Source of the DNA: SZUA-370 sp034003955
GTDB lineage: Bacteria > Spirochaetota > Spirochaetia > Treponematales > UBA12059
NCBI GenBank assembly: GCA_034003955.1
Contig: JAVEXO010000001.1
Span: forward strand, 75,077-139,076
Direction: 5' to 3'
Length of the DNA stretch: 64,000 bases
Both the position numbers and the translations under genes were made by a program. Below, one piece after another: positions 33,828-42,586 of the stretch. Within the stretch, counting starts at the first letter, position 1. Each line of letters starts with the position of its first letter. Under the pieces are notes generated by a model. That model was not told where the DNA came from and made no database searches. It was given only the letters and a program-made list of their open reading frames with translations.

Positions 33828-34381
33828 TTCTGGCCGAATCAGAAGCGGCTGACGAGGACATAATCGCCAAGGTGCTGGACGGAGATACCGATGCATTCTC
33901 TGCCTTGGTACGGCGCTACCAGAAGAGGATTCTGAGGCTTGGATACGGTTTCTTCAAGGATTCAGACGAGGCCGAGGACTTCGCACAGGACGTATTCCTC
34001 AAGGCCTTCGTCGCCCTGGCCGGTTTCAAGGGGCGTTCCAGCTTCTCTACCTGGCTAACGAGGATTGCATACAACACCGGCATCAATGCAAAACGTAAGG
34101 CTGGACGCTATGAACCCATGGATTCCGATCCTGTCGATGTGAAGTCGCTGTCTCCAGAGGATGCTCATATCCGCGCGGAGACAGCCATAGCCCTCAGGAA
34201 GGCCATGGCTAGCCTACCTGAGAAATATGCCGTATGTCTTGAGCTGTACTTCAAGGAATGCCTCAAGTATGAGGATATTGGAGAGGTTACCGGGTTCCCG
34301 GTAAATACTATAAAGTCGCACGTGTTCAGGGCCAAGCGCGACCTACGTAAGGCCTTAGCCTCAGAGGAGGGAACGATATGA
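33824..34381 (+). CDS. ECF-type RNA polymerase sigma factor
   Basis: 185 residues with sigma region 2 (DAFSALVRRYQKRILRLGYGF through AEDFAQDVFLKAF) and region 4 (MASLPEKYAVCLELYF ... YEDIGEVTGFPVNTIKSHVFRAKRDLR). It lacks region 3, as expected for the extracytoplasmic-function group. It would direct RNA polymerase to a small envelope-stress or stimulus regulon. It overlaps the genes before and after by ATGA, so membrane protein, sigma and anti-sigma are translated in step. Which ECF group it belongs to needs a profile search. Confidence 0.94.
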   Translation: MILAESEAADEDIIAKVLDGDTDAFSALVRRYQKRILRLGYGFFKDSDEAEDFAQDVFLKAFVALAGFKGRSSFSTWLTRIAYNTGINAKRKAGRYEPMDSDPVDVKSLSPEDAHIRAETAIALRKAMASLPEKYAVCLELYFKECLKYEDIGEVTGFPVNTIKSHVFRAKRDLRKALASEEGTI

Positions 34382-34842
34382 CCTGCCAACGATTCTTGGC
34401 TCAGTTAGATGCACTCGACAATGAGGCCATGGGCATAGACATGATAGCACACGCCCGCTCCTGCCAGGTTTGTGCTCATGAGTACGAGATCCTCAGGGCC
34501 GCCCTCGAGCTCTACCAGCTGCCTGATAGGGTAGGATCCACCGATCTGGTGCCTGGTATCATGGCCCAGCTTCAATACCTGAGCCCCCCAAGACGGGCCA
34601 TATCTATGCGCAACTGGGTTCTGTCGGGTTTCATAATCCTCGTCTCTATCATCATCGTTCCTATGCTGTCTGATTTTAGAGCCTTGAGGTCGGTCTATGG
34701 TGCCGGGTTTACCCTGCCTCTGGCCCTCATGTTTGGGGTGCTCGTCACGCTCTACGCCGGTATATTCGTCATGAGCCACCTTGATGATTTTTCGCGTCGT
34801 CTCAAGGACTACCAGAACAATCAGGCAACCAGGGTGGCCTAG
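34378..34842 (+). CDS. ZAS-type anti-sigma factor, membrane-bound
   Basis: 154 residues. The N-terminus carries the zinc anti-sigma signature HARSCQVC (H-x3-C-x2-C, residues ~26-33). Two membrane segments follow (NWVLSGFIILVSIIIVPML and LPLALMFGVLVTLYAGIFV), with a short charged tail. It likely binds and silences the sigma factor encoded just upstream, releasing it on an envelope or redox signal. The start overlaps the sigma stop by ATGA. Its stop overlaps the convergent hsp20 stop by 4 bases. Confidence 0.88.
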   Translation: MTCQRFLAQLDALDNEAMGIDMIAHARSCQVCAHEYEILRAALELYQLPDRVGSTDLVPGIMAQLQYLSPPRRAISMRNWVLSGFIILVSIIIVPMLSDFRALRSVYGAGFTLPLALMFGVLVTLYAGIFVMSHLDDFSRRLKDYQNNQATRVA

Positions 34843-35333
34843 TCGCCTTCCTTTATTATCTCAATCTTGATGCCTTCGTTGGGTTCGTCTGATTCTTTAG
34901 GGGGAACGGAAACGCGCAGTATGCCGTTCCTGAAAATGGCCTTGACGGCTGTTTGGTCAAATTTTTCGGCAGGGACGTAGTATTTCTGTTTGTCGATGTC
35001 CTTGAGCTTGAGTCTACGTTTGAAGTATCGGACACCTTCCTCCGGGGAGGCTTCGAGGCCTATCCTGGCAGAGAAGACCATGTAGTCACCCTGGAATGAG
35101 AGGCTTATGTCCTTCTCGTCGAAACCAGCCAGGGCAAACTCAAAGATCATGGACCTGTCTTGTGTGAGGAATATGTTCATGGGCGGGTAAGAGAAGCTGG
35201 GGTACCAGTCGGATGTATCGTCCTGACCACCGGGCCCGTAGTTGTCCTTCATCTGGTCGCCGAAGCTCTTGGCTGCATCAAAAATTTCATCGAGCATCGA
35301 ACCGATGTCGACATACATGCGGTTACCTTTCAT
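34839..35333 (-). CDS. Hsp20/alpha-crystallin family small heat-shock protein
   Basis: 164 residues. The alpha-crystallin domain spans ~50-160: MIFEFALAGFDEKDISLSF opens it, YFKRRLKL is the strand before the loop, and FRNGILRVSVPPKE carries the GILxVxxP signature. It holds unfolding proteins in a refoldable state in the cytoplasm. SD AAAGGGG supports the start. It converges on the ECF sigma/anti-sigma operon. No CIRCE element was seen upstream. Confidence 0.93.
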   Translation of the reverse strand: MKGNRMYVDIGSMLDEIFDAAKSFGDQMKDNYGPGGQDDTSDWYPSFSYPPMNIFLTQDRSMIFEFALAGFDEKDISLSFQGDYMVFSARIGLEASPEEGVRYFKRRLKLKDIDKQKYYVPAEKFDQTAVKAIFRNGILRVSVPPKESDEPNEGIKIEIIKEGD

Positions 35334-35433
35334 ACGATTTCCCCTTTAAGGCGATATCAAATGCCCCTCCGTACGGAGCGAGCCATGGTTAACCCAAGGG
35401 CGTTCACCCGTACTAAACAATACGGATGCTCTG

Positions 35434-35501
35434 ATAAAAAAGCAAGTCCGGACTCTCCTTTAGGAAAGTCCGGACCATAGGCGTTAAGCATGCGCTTAAC
35501 G
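35434..35501 (-). terminator. double hairpin terminator after the nucleotidase gene
   Basis: On the minus strand a first hairpin (CGTTAAGC/GCTTAACG, 35482-35501) is followed by a strong one (GTCCGGACT/AGTCCGGAC, 35446-35475). A T-run comes next (plus-strand A-run 35435-35441). The second is a textbook intrinsic terminator. Confidence 0.88.
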
Positions 35502-35521
35502 TCCCACTGCTGTTGCGGGTA

Positions 35522-37402
35522 TTACTTCTTGGGTGGGTACATCATCGGGTAGGAGTTGATCCTGCCGGCAGCGGCCCAGTCCTCAGGAATGACCTTCCAG
35601 TTGTTGTCTGTCTTGACTTCGATCGGTCCTGTCTGCTTCTCAAACCACTTGAGCATGTAGAAACGCAGATCCTTGGTGGTGCTGGAGGTAACGAGCTTTA
35701 GTTTTTGTAGATCCTCGGCGGGGAGGCCGACACCCTTGGTTAGATGTGCGCCACCACCAGATGCACGGTAGGAGTTGATGGCTACCGAGTATGTCTTGGT
35801 CAGTTCGAACGGAGAGCCATCGCTCATCGAGATGACCTTTATTCGGGAACCCATGGGCTTGGATACGTCAACCGTGTAGTTGATGCCTGCAAGGGCATCG
35901 TAGTTATACGGCCTGGTGATAGTGTCATAGCTATCGTAGCGGGCGTTATAAACGTATGTACCGTCCTTGTTCTTGGCAAAGGCGATGAGTGAGTCTTGGG
36001 GGCCTGTCATGGTGGCAAACTGACTGCCGTAGTTGAATTCCATGAACTTGATGATCTGCTCGCCGGTAAGGTTCATCGTGTACATGAAGTTTTCATACTT
36101 GTACAGGCTGAACATGTCGCGAACCTTGATGGTACCGTCAGCCGTGGTAGGCAGGTAGGCATACTGGTCGAGTGGGGCGGCTATCGATATCTGGGCAGGC
36201 TTGAGACCCATGGTCGGGTCGGCGCAGAGCTCGAGCTGGATACGGTTTATAAGGTCTACGAAGGCGGAGTCGCCGAACATGGCCTCGTCGCTCTTGATGG
36301 AACCAATCATCTTGCCAATGGGGCGCTCTACCCAGGCCATGAGCTCCGCCTTGGCGGGCTCGAACTTGGCAAGGAAGGCGGCGTCTGCGGCCACGCCCTT
36401 CATGGATACGAGTGAGCCGTTTGTGGCCTTCTTCCAGGCTTTGGCTTCCTTGTCCCAGGTCAGGCTGACGTTGACGACGGCTACGTTCTGAGCTCCGGCG
36501 AGTGCACCATATATCGGGACGTTCTTTCCGGAGGGGCTCTTTACAGCGACGTCCTTGGTTTTGGTCTCGGGGTTATAGCCAAGACCTTCCCATCCTGAGT
36601 GATCGTGTCCCACGAAGATGATGTCGAAGCCTTCTACCTGCTCGGCTACGAGCTGGCTGGCGCTCTCGTTCTTCGGTGTATCTCTGGTCTGGCCACCATA
36701 GGTGTAGTCGACGCCGGCGTGGAAGAGGCCGATGAGCAGGTCCGGCTTCTCCTTCTCCTGGATGATTGGAACCCATTTCTTGGCTGTCTCTACCATGCCA
36801 AGAATGTCCATGCCTTCCCAGAATGCCTTGGGCAGCTGTTCGGTGATCTTAGGCTCAATCATGCCCAGGATTGCTATCTTGACGCCCTGACGGGTTACGA
36901 TGGCGTACGGAGGGAAATAGGGCTCGTCGGTGCCTTCCTTGTTTATGTTGGCACAAATCATCGGTGCCTTGACTTCCTTGGCAAGCTTGTCATAGACGGC
37001 ATGTCCTGCCTCTATGTCATGGTTGCCAATGGTAGCCACATCGTACTCCAGGTAGTTGAGCACATCGCCCCAGATATGTGGAACATTGGTCTTCTCAAAG
37101 TTGTAGTAGTATACGGTCGGTTGGCCTTGGAGCACGTCACCGTCGTCCATCAAGACAACTTCTCCGCCCTTGGCCCGTTCCTGGGCCACGAGTGTGGCTA
37201 CCTGGGCCATAGACGTATCGAGGGTCCTGCCGGTTATGAAATCGTAGGGGAATATGGCCCCGTGGATATCGGTGGTCTCTATGAATGTGATAGTAAGCGG
37301 AGTCTCGGCAAACTTTTCAAAGGGGTGGGCGCACGAAGCGATCGAAAAAACAATCGCCAATGCCGCTATCACCGCAAAAAACGTTCCGAACGACTTTCTC
37401 AT
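35522..37402 (-). CDS. lipoprotein 5'-nucleotidase / 2',3'-cyclic phosphodiesterase
   Basis: 626 residues. A lipoprotein signal peptide ends at SIASC (Cys ~24), so the enzyme is exported and anchored. The metallophosphatase motifs are complete: ETTDIHGAIF, MDDGDVLQG, TIGNHDIEAGH, FHAGVDYTY and VGHDHSGWEG. The C-terminal 5'-nucleotidase domain (~360-600) carries the substrate-stacking pattern. Members hydrolyse extracellular nucleotides to nucleosides and phosphate. Length slightly exceeds UshA (550). It stands alone with its own terminator. UshA, CpdB and related substrates cannot be distinguished by sequence. Confidence 0.92.
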   Translation of the reverse strand: MRKSFGTFFAVIAALAIVFSIASCAHPFEKFAETPLTITFIETTDIHGAIFPYDFITGRTLDTSMAQVATLVAQERAKGGEVVLMDDGDVLQGQPTVYYYNFEKTNVPHIWGDVLNYLEYDVATIGNHDIEAGHAVYDKLAKEVKAPMICANINKEGTDEPYFPPYAIVTRQGVKIAILGMIEPKITEQLPKAFWEGMDILGMVETAKKWVPIIQEKEKPDLLIGLFHAGVDYTYGGQTRDTPKNESASQLVAEQVEGFDIIFVGHDHSGWEGLGYNPETKTKDVAVKSPSGKNVPIYGALAGAQNVAVVNVSLTWDKEAKAWKKATNGSLVSMKGVAADAAFLAKFEPAKAELMAWVERPIGKMIGSIKSDEAMFGDSAFVDLINRIQLELCADPTMGLKPAQISIAAPLDQYAYLPTTADGTIKVRDMFSLYKYENFMYTMNLTGEQIIKFMEFNYGSQFATMTGPQDSLIAFAKNKDGTYVYNARYDSYDTITRPYNYDALAGINYTVDVSKPMGSRIKVISMSDGSPFELTKTYSVAINSYRASGGGAHLTKGVGLPAEDLQKLKLVTSSTTKDLRFYMLKWFEKQTGPIEVKTDNNWKVIPEDWAAAGRINSYPMMYPPKK

Positions 37403-37513
37403 TGGTTCCTCCTTAACATGTTTCCTTCATTACAATGGAAGGGGTATTAAGTATATACCCTTAATCGGTTTCAAGGAAGGAGAAAGAAAAAATCCTATCA
37501 GAAAAGATGGTTG

Positions 37514-38041
37514 CTATAGATGGTTCGCGCTATCCAGGCTTTTAACCATGGCCGCGGCCTTCTCTTTTTCATCGGGTAGGTCTAGCTCGTCACAGACATC
37601 GCGCAGGTTAAACCATGCATCACGATACCCAGGCCGCGCCTGTATGGCTCGCTCGAAGTACCATTTGGCCTCGTCGAATTGTGATCGGGCGAACATGACG
37701 ACTCCCAGGTTGTTGGCGGCCTCGGGATGGTTTGGATCGAGCTTGAGTGCACGGCGATACCAATCCTCTGCTTCTCTTGCCCTTCCAAGGTCGAACAGGG
37801 CTAGCCCCATGTTGCAGAGGAGATCGGCATTAGACTGCCCTAGGTCTAAGGCTTCTTCGAAGGCCTTTAATGCATCATGGCAACGGCCTTCGCGCAGGCG
37901 TGCCAGGCCCAGGTTGAATGCCAGCTCTGGTGATGCAGGATCCTTCCGCCTGGCGGCCAGGAATGCCTCTGCCGCCTTCTCGTTGTGACCCGACTCAAGA
38001 TAGCGTATGCCATCATTAACATGGGTATGTACATCGTCCAT
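37514..38041 (-). CDS. tetratricopeptide-repeat protein
   Basis: 175 residues made almost wholly of TPR units about 34 residues apart (for example YLESGHNEKAAEAFLAARRK, LREGRCHDALKAFEEAL, DLGRAREAEDWYRRALKLDPNHPEA, RSQFDEAKWYFERA). There is no signal peptide, so it is probably cytosolic and acts as a scaffold. It reads towards the nucleotidase gene and follows a membrane-protein gene by 32 bases. The partner is unknown. Confidence 0.9.
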   Translation of the reverse strand: MDDVHTHVNDGIRYLESGHNEKAAEAFLAARRKDPASPELAFNLGLARLREGRCHDALKAFEEALDLGQSNADLLCNMGLALFDLGRAREAEDWYRRALKLDPNHPEAANNLGVVMFARSQFDEAKWYFERAIQARPGYRDAWFNLRDVCDELDLPDEKEKAAAMVKSLDSANHL

Positions 38042-38073
38042 ATCCTAAACATAATGCCTAGCGCGCGTTAAAG

Positions 38074-38622
38074 CTATAAGCCGAGTAGTTTTGGTAGATA
38101 TATTCCAGCTACGATCAATCCTCCGGCAGGCAGTACGCCCAATACGATGGCGTCAATTACCGGTCCAGCCTTTTTCATGCCTGATAATGCATTGGCAAGG
38201 AATATGGCTATAATGCCGGCAGTGAGGTTCAAGGCGTCGTAGGAGAGGAATGGAGCGCGATGTGCCAAATTATAGAGCCAGCGCATGAATCCTATGTCGA
38301 GCGCTATGGAGAAATAGAGGAAGCTGAGGGCGTAGCCTATGAGCACCGGCGTATAGCGCTGGTCCGACCCAAAGAAGATGCGCAGGAATAGTACTACATA
38401 AAAATAAATGACCAAGGCTATGGGTGATCCCCACCATCCAAGCCTGGTCGATAGCAGCTCCTGGAGCTGCGGCAGCTTGAACATGGCGAGGACAGGAGGG
38501 GCAAGGAGAGCGAAGGCCAGCCAGCCTATGATGTTGAATATCTTCTGTCTTGTCTTGCCACCAGGACCCGTGCCTCCGCGTGTCACGGGGATATCCTGCT
38601 CTGGATTCTTTGTATCGCTCAT
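38074..38622 (-). CDS. membrane protein of unknown function
   Basis: 182 residues. A short charged N-terminus (DTKNPEQDIPVTRGGTGPGG) is followed by about five hydrophobic segments, including IIGWLAFALLAPPVLAMF, SPIALVIYFYVVLFLRIFF and PVIDAIVLGVLPAGGLIVAGIY. No motif is recognised. It lies just upstream of the TPR gene in the same direction, so the two may form a small operon. Confidence 0.7.
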   Translation of the reverse strand: MSDTKNPEQDIPVTRGGTGPGGKTRQKIFNIIGWLAFALLAPPVLAMFKLPQLQELLSTRLGWWGSPIALVIYFYVVLFLRIFFGSDQRYTPVLIGYALSFLYFSIALDIGFMRWLYNLAHRAPFLSYDALNLTAGIIAIFLANALSGMKKAGPVIDAIVLGVLPAGGLIVAGIYLPKLLGL

Positions 38623-38740
38623 GCTACGTCCTTTCCATGGCGCTCAGGCTCCCTAATGGCCAACACGGAAGCCAGCCTTGAATATACAACTATGAAGACA
38701 GACATACAAAGGCTCCTTAAGCCTGGTATGCGCCGTTCGT

Positions 38741-38757
38741 CTCTACGATTCGTAGAG
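38741..38757 (-). terminator. hairpin after the sensor kinase gene
   Basis: CTCTAC pairs with GTAGAG around GATTC, two bases beyond the kinase stop. There is no T-run, so it is only a weak terminator candidate. Confidence 0.3.
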
Positions 38758-38759
38758 AG

Positions 38760-40061
38760 TCATGAGCGTTGGGTATAGAGAACGGCTGAGAGGGTGAACA
38801 AACCCTCTTTGCAGTCAAAGTCCAGGTAGCCGTTGTAGCGCTCTACAACGGTCCTGACGCTTTCTATCCCCACTCCGCCAGGAGATCCCTTGCTGGAAAG
38901 AAAGCTGTCGCCACGTCGTAGGATAGAGCCGTCATGGGAGTTTTCTATCCTGAGTATGAGCCTGCCATCCTTGGCCCTGGATTTCATTGTGATGTGCCGC
39001 TTGTCAAAGAATGCAGAATCAGGCTCGATGCGTTGGCAGGCCTCTATTGCGTTCTCCAGGCTGTTGCCGAATACGGTGCATAGATCGTAATCGTCTATGG
39101 CTATGTCTTGGGGCAGGTCGAGTTCGACCGACACGTATATACCCGAATCCTCTGCCATCTTGATGTAGCCGCCTATCACGGCGTTGGCTATGACGTTGTC
39201 GCAGTAACGCGTGGTAAAGCTCTGGCCGGATTTTAGAAGTAGCGTACTCAGGTAGTCGGCGAGCGACCCGTATTCCCTGGCTCCCAAGAGGGCATCCATG
39301 GCTACGAGGTGGTGGCGTGTGTCGTGCGCCAGCTTTCTTTGTGCGCGTTCACCAAGCTCTATCTGCTCGTAGTATTTCTTCTGCAAGCGGACGTAGCGCT
39401 CCGCGTTCTCGAGCCTCGCCTCGGCTCTCATCCTGTCGAATACCGCGTAGATCTGGGAGAAGAGCAAATAATAGCTGAACAGCACGATGGCCTCGAAGAG
39501 GACCATGATGGCGAACCAGTAGGGCGTCCTAAGGCTATTGGTCGGACCAAAGAGAATGTTGAACACCACGAAGGTAAGAACCGGGTACAAGGCGTAGAAC
39601 GGGGTCCCGCGCTGGAATATAGACAGCATATCCTTGACCCTTACGCGCCAGAATCTCAGGTATACGGGAATAATAATAAGATAGCCGGAGGCGTACAGTA
39701 CATAGCGTAGTATCGTCGCGCTCTCGCTCCTCCCAGCGATCCAGAAGGCTATCCAGCCAAAGACAGACGACAGAAAGCTGGTGATGCCCCACACTATGAA
39801 GTACAGGAAAATTTTCTGGGACAGGCTTTCCTCGAAGAGGTAGAGACAGGCGAGCAGGTAGGCTGCTGTAAGCAGGTAAAAGGTTGCGTAGTCTTTAACA
39901 CCAAGGTCATTGAGGAGGAAGAGGCCCCCGTAGACAAGGATCAGGGATACGGATCGCACGAGCAAATGGACAAGAGATGGCTTCTTACTCGTGAGGGTGG
40001 AGTATTCTATAATCAACTGGGCTATAAGCGTTATCGTCGGAATTACAGGAGTGAATAGCAT
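38760..40061 (-). CDS. LytS/AgrC-like membrane sensor histidine kinase
   Basis: 433 residues from ATG 40061, chosen for the SD AGGGGAAG six bases upstream; longer starts would run into the shared operator. About six membrane segments (~1-210) precede a coiled region. A phospho-His motif LAHDTRHHLVAMDALL (~255) and a GHKL ATPase follow, with N-box FGNSLENAIEACQR and G-box SSKGSPGGVGIESVRTVVERY. This is the HPK10-like class that works with LytTR regulators. The matching regulator diverges 57 bp away. The signal is unknown; AgrC-like kinases often sense peptides. Confidence 0.9.
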   Translation of the reverse strand: MLFTPVIPTITLIAQLIIEYSTLTSKKPSLVHLLVRSVSLILVYGGLFLLNDLGVKDYATFYLLTAAYLLACLYLFEESLSQKIFLYFIVWGITSFLSSVFGWIAFWIAGRSESATILRYVLYASGYLIIIPVYLRFWRVRVKDMLSIFQRGTPFYALYPVLTFVVFNILFGPTNSLRTPYWFAIMVLFEAIVLFSYYLLFSQIYAVFDRMRAEARLENAERYVRLQKKYYEQIELGERAQRKLAHDTRHHLVAMDALLGAREYGSLADYLSTLLLKSGQSFTTRYCDNVIANAVIGGYIKMAEDSGIYVSVELDLPQDIAIDDYDLCTVFGNSLENAIEACQRIEPDSAFFDKRHITMKSRAKDGRLILRIENSHDGSILRRGDSFLSSKGSPGGVGIESVRTVVERYNGYLDFDCKEGLFTLSAVLYTQRS

Positions 40062-40086
40062 GGTGTCTTCCCCTTTCATCCTGTTC

Positions 40087-40109
40087 ATATACCACGGTAC
40101 GTGGTATAT
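40087..40109. promoter_or_regulatory. 23-bp perfect palindrome in the divergent kinase/regulator promoter
   Basis: ATATACCACG (40087-40096) and CGTGGTATAT (40100-40109) are exact inverted repeats around GTA. It occupies the middle of the 57-bp gap between the divergent sensor kinase and LytTR regulator genes and ends 9 bases before the regulator's ATG. This is a strong candidate operator for autoregulation. Confidence 0.7.
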
Positions 40110-40118
40110 CAATACTAT

Positions 40119-40835
40119 ATGATCAGGATCGGGCTGTGCGACGATGAAAAACCGGATCTCGACCATCTGCGCTGTCTCGTTGAGGCGTGCGCTAGAGACA
40201 AGGGCATCTCTTTTGGCATAGCGGAGTTCGGATCAGGAGAAGATCTGCTTTTCGCCATAGGCAAGGGAGAAGGCTTCGATATCATTTTTCTAGACGTGTA
40301 CATGGGGTTGGCCAACGGCGTAGACATAGCCCGTGAAATTCGCGAATTCGACGTTTCCTGCTCTATCATCTTTGCGACCAATTCCCGGGAACACGCCATT
40401 GATGGGTATGGTGTTCATGCCCTTCAGTACCTGCTTAAACCCCTGACTGAAAAGAACGTCTCTATGGCCTTGGAGCTTGCCTTGGAATCCATCTCCCGCG
40501 GGAAGAACGGATGCATCCAGCTTAGCAACAAGGTGGGTACTTATCGTATCCTGCTCAGTGAGATCCTGTACGCTGAGAGTAATGCCAGGATCGTTTCCGT
40601 ACATTGCCAGAAGCGAGGGGCGCTGGATTTTTACATTAGACTGGACGATTTCGAGCGCCTCTGCGACGACAACCGCTTTATCCGCTGTCATAAGAGTTTC
40701 CTCGTCAATCTTGACTATGTGCATACGATTTCTGGTCATAGTCTGATCCTTGAAACGGGAGAGGAGATTAGAATGTCCATGCGAGCCTCGACTGCGAAAA
40801 GCCTCTTCGCTGCCCACCTGGCACGGACCATCTGA
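40119..40835 (+). CDS. LytTR-family response regulator
   Basis: 238 residues from ATG 40119. The receiver (~1-120) has IGLCDDEKPD, phospho-Asp in IIFLDVYMG and Lys in LLKPLTEKN. Residues ~135-235 form a LytTR DNA-binding domain: ILYAESNARIVSVHCQ, FIRCHKSFLVNLDYV and MSMRASTAKSL are conserved phrases. It pairs with the divergent HPK10-like kinase. A GTG 18 bases upstream is possible, but the conserved start supports ATG. No other obvious target gene is near; the palindrome suggests self-control. Confidence 0.94.
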   Translation: MIRIGLCDDEKPDLDHLRCLVEACARDKGISFGIAEFGSGEDLLFAIGKGEGFDIIFLDVYMGLANGVDIAREIREFDVSCSIIFATNSREHAIDGYGVHALQYLLKPLTEKNVSMALELALESISRGKNGCIQLSNKVGTYRILLSEILYAESNARIVSVHCQKRGALDFYIRLDDFERLCDDNRFIRCHKSFLVNLDYVHTISGHSLILETGEEIRMSMRASTAKSLFAAHLARTI

Positions 40836-40851
40836 TAAATTGTAGGGAGAT

Positions 40852-41655
40852 TCAGGGTGCGCCTGCCGGCCCGAGGAACTCCACTATTCGCCGTATGACG
40901 TCCAGCCTATCCGGGCCCAGGAGCAGGTTGTGTTCTCCTGTAGCGTATCGGTGGCTAATCTCTATAGATACAATCCGCTCTGCTGCCTTTTCACACGCAT
41001 CCGGGTCGGCGATCATGTCAGCGGCCGTATAGAGCAGCATCGTTGGCATGCGAACGAGATCCAAAACGAGAGTGGATCGCTTTGCGGCCAACAGAAGCTG
41101 CTTTACACTATATAAGGGCATGGCGGGATACCCGAATCGGGTGTGATCCAGGCCATCGCCCGCTGGTTTTCGCCTTGGTAGCTGGATCATGACATCATCT
41201 GCCGCAAAAAAACCAGTCCCGTAGTATCGCTTGTCTTTGAGCCCATAGCCGGGTGCCAGGAGAATCAGCCTGCCTACTCCTGCTCTGTTGGCGTTGTTTC
41301 CGGCGAGCCATGTGGCTATGGCACCCCCAAGTGACAGACCGATGATGTGTACCTTCCTGTAGCAGTCTAGTAGACGCTCAAGCTCGGCTGAGACGCCATA
41401 AAACCATGATCTCTCGCTCACGCCTCGAAGGTCTTCAGGCCTAGTACCGTGCCCTGCGAGTAGTGGAGCAGACACGTTATAACCTAGATCGCTCAGCTCG
41501 TCCGCCAGAGGTAGATAGATGGCGGGACAACCGGTAAAACCATGTATACACAGGCAACACTCGTTCCCACCTGTGTCCCTGAAGAACGGAGCGCATTCAG
41601 GGGCGGCGTATGACGCTCCAGTTTCTGTTTTTTCCGATGAGATTGGCTTAGGCAT
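40852..41655 (-). CDS. alpha/beta hydrolase, carboxylesterase/monoacylglycerol-lipase type
   Basis: 267 residues. Oxyanion region LCIHGFTGCP (~35-44), nucleophile elbow HIIGLSLGGAIA (~103-114), acid near TAADMIADPDA and His in ATGEHNLLLGPDRLD. This matches Est30-like carboxylesterases and monoacylglycerol lipases. The start overlaps the stop of the glycerophosphodiesterase gene in ATGCCTAA (41648-41655), so the two are coupled. Acting in turn they could release fatty acids and glycerol-3-P from lipids, an inference from context. Confidence 0.86.
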   Translation of the reverse strand: MPKPISSEKTETGASYAAPECAPFFRDTGGNECCLCIHGFTGCPAIYLPLADELSDLGYNVSAPLLAGHGTRPEDLRGVSERSWFYGVSAELERLLDCYRKVHIIGLSLGGAIATWLAGNNANRAGVGRLILLAPGYGLKDKRYYGTGFFAADDVMIQLPRRKPAGDGLDHTRFGYPAMPLYSVKQLLLAAKRSTLVLDLVRMPTMLLYTAADMIADPDACEKAAERIVSIEISHRYATGEHNLLLGPDRLDVIRRIVEFLGPAGAP

Positions 41656-42508
41656 TGAATCCCTCGAATATTATGGCGTCGTAACGCTTGAGTAGCTCCA
41701 CTGCGTCTAAAGCCGTCCTGACCGTCCACACGGAGACGCGTGCTCCAAGAGCGCGGCATAGAGCAAGACATATTCCCGCGTCCTCAAAACGGTAGGAGAT
41801 GAAGTGCGGTCTTCCTGCGAAATTATAGAGGAGGAATGATAGCATGACTCGACGATAGGCAGGGATGGCCAATGCACCACGCTTTCCCAAGGCTGGAACG
41901 TAGCATGATAGACCCATAGCCAGCTGGCCGCGCATGACGCCTGGACGATTCTGCCTAAACCATTTGAGTATGTTGTAATCGAAGCTCTCTATGACGAACG
42001 CTCCCGAGTACTCGTCCAAAAGGGCCATGGCCGCTGAACATAACGCGGCGGCTGCGTTCCAATCACTTCCTGGCAGGCTAGTCTTGAACTCCACAAGAAG
42101 CGGTACTCTACCACCTACCATTGAAAGGAATTCGCCGAATAGTGGAATAGTTTCATCGCTTTCCAGCAGCCTCTGCATCCTGAGTTCCGCCAGCGTCATC
42201 GATGATACCGATGCACTAAGCCCACACATTCTGTCGAGTGAGCCATCGTGAAAGACGACTACCTCGCCATCCTTTGTTAATCGTACATCGAGTTCTATAC
42301 CATACCCTTCATCTATAGCCGCCCTAAAAGCTTCCATGGAGTTTTCAGGAGCGTTGCCCTGGTTGTTGAATAAGCCGCGATGTGCATATTTCATTCCAGA
42401 AAGTCGCGTCTCCATGGACAGCAAGAGTCGGCCAGGAGCTAGTAGCCAAAGGAATACTATGGAAGCCGCGATCGCCGAGCCGGCCAGAATCAATAAGAAT
42501 ACGATCAT
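41648..42508 (-). CDS. glycerophosphodiester phosphodiesterase, membrane-anchored
   Basis: 286 residues. An N-terminal membrane segment (VFLLILAGSAIAASIVFLWLL) anchors a GDPD TIM barrel with the expected motifs: KYAHRGLFNN (His-Arg), PENSMEAF, GIELDVRLTKDG (Glu, Asp) and VVFHDGSLDRM. The enzyme cleaves glycerophosphodiesters to glycerol-3-P and an alcohol, using a divalent metal. Its gene is coupled to the downstream alpha/beta hydrolase. The glycerol-3-P could feed the GlpA-like operon or PlsY, both in this window. Confidence 0.92.
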   Translation of the reverse strand: MIVFLLILAGSAIAASIVFLWLLAPGRLLLSMETRLSGMKYAHRGLFNNQGNAPENSMEAFRAAIDEGYGIELDVRLTKDGEVVVFHDGSLDRMCGLSASVSSMTLAELRMQRLLESDETIPLFGEFLSMVGGRVPLLVEFKTSLPGSDWNAAAALCSAAMALLDEYSGAFVIESFDYNILKWFRQNRPGVMRGQLAMGLSCYVPALGKRGALAIPAYRRVMLSFLLYNFAGRPHFISYRFEDAGICLALCRALGARVSVWTVRTALDAVELLKRYDAIIFEGFNA

Positions 42509-42545
42509 GGGAGACCTTTCATGCCGACAAGCGGTTTATCGGAAA

Positions 42546-42579
42546 CGGCACGGCGTCCTTTTGCGAAGGCGCCGTGCCG
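42546..42579 (-). terminator. hairpin terminator after the MFS gene
   Basis: CGGCACGGCG (42546-42555) pairs with CGCCGTGCCG (42570-42579), extended by CCTT/AAGG, eight bases beyond the MFS stop. A short TTT follows on the minus strand. A strong stem with a weak T-tract. Confidence 0.65.
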
Positions 42580-42586
42580 AGATAGA

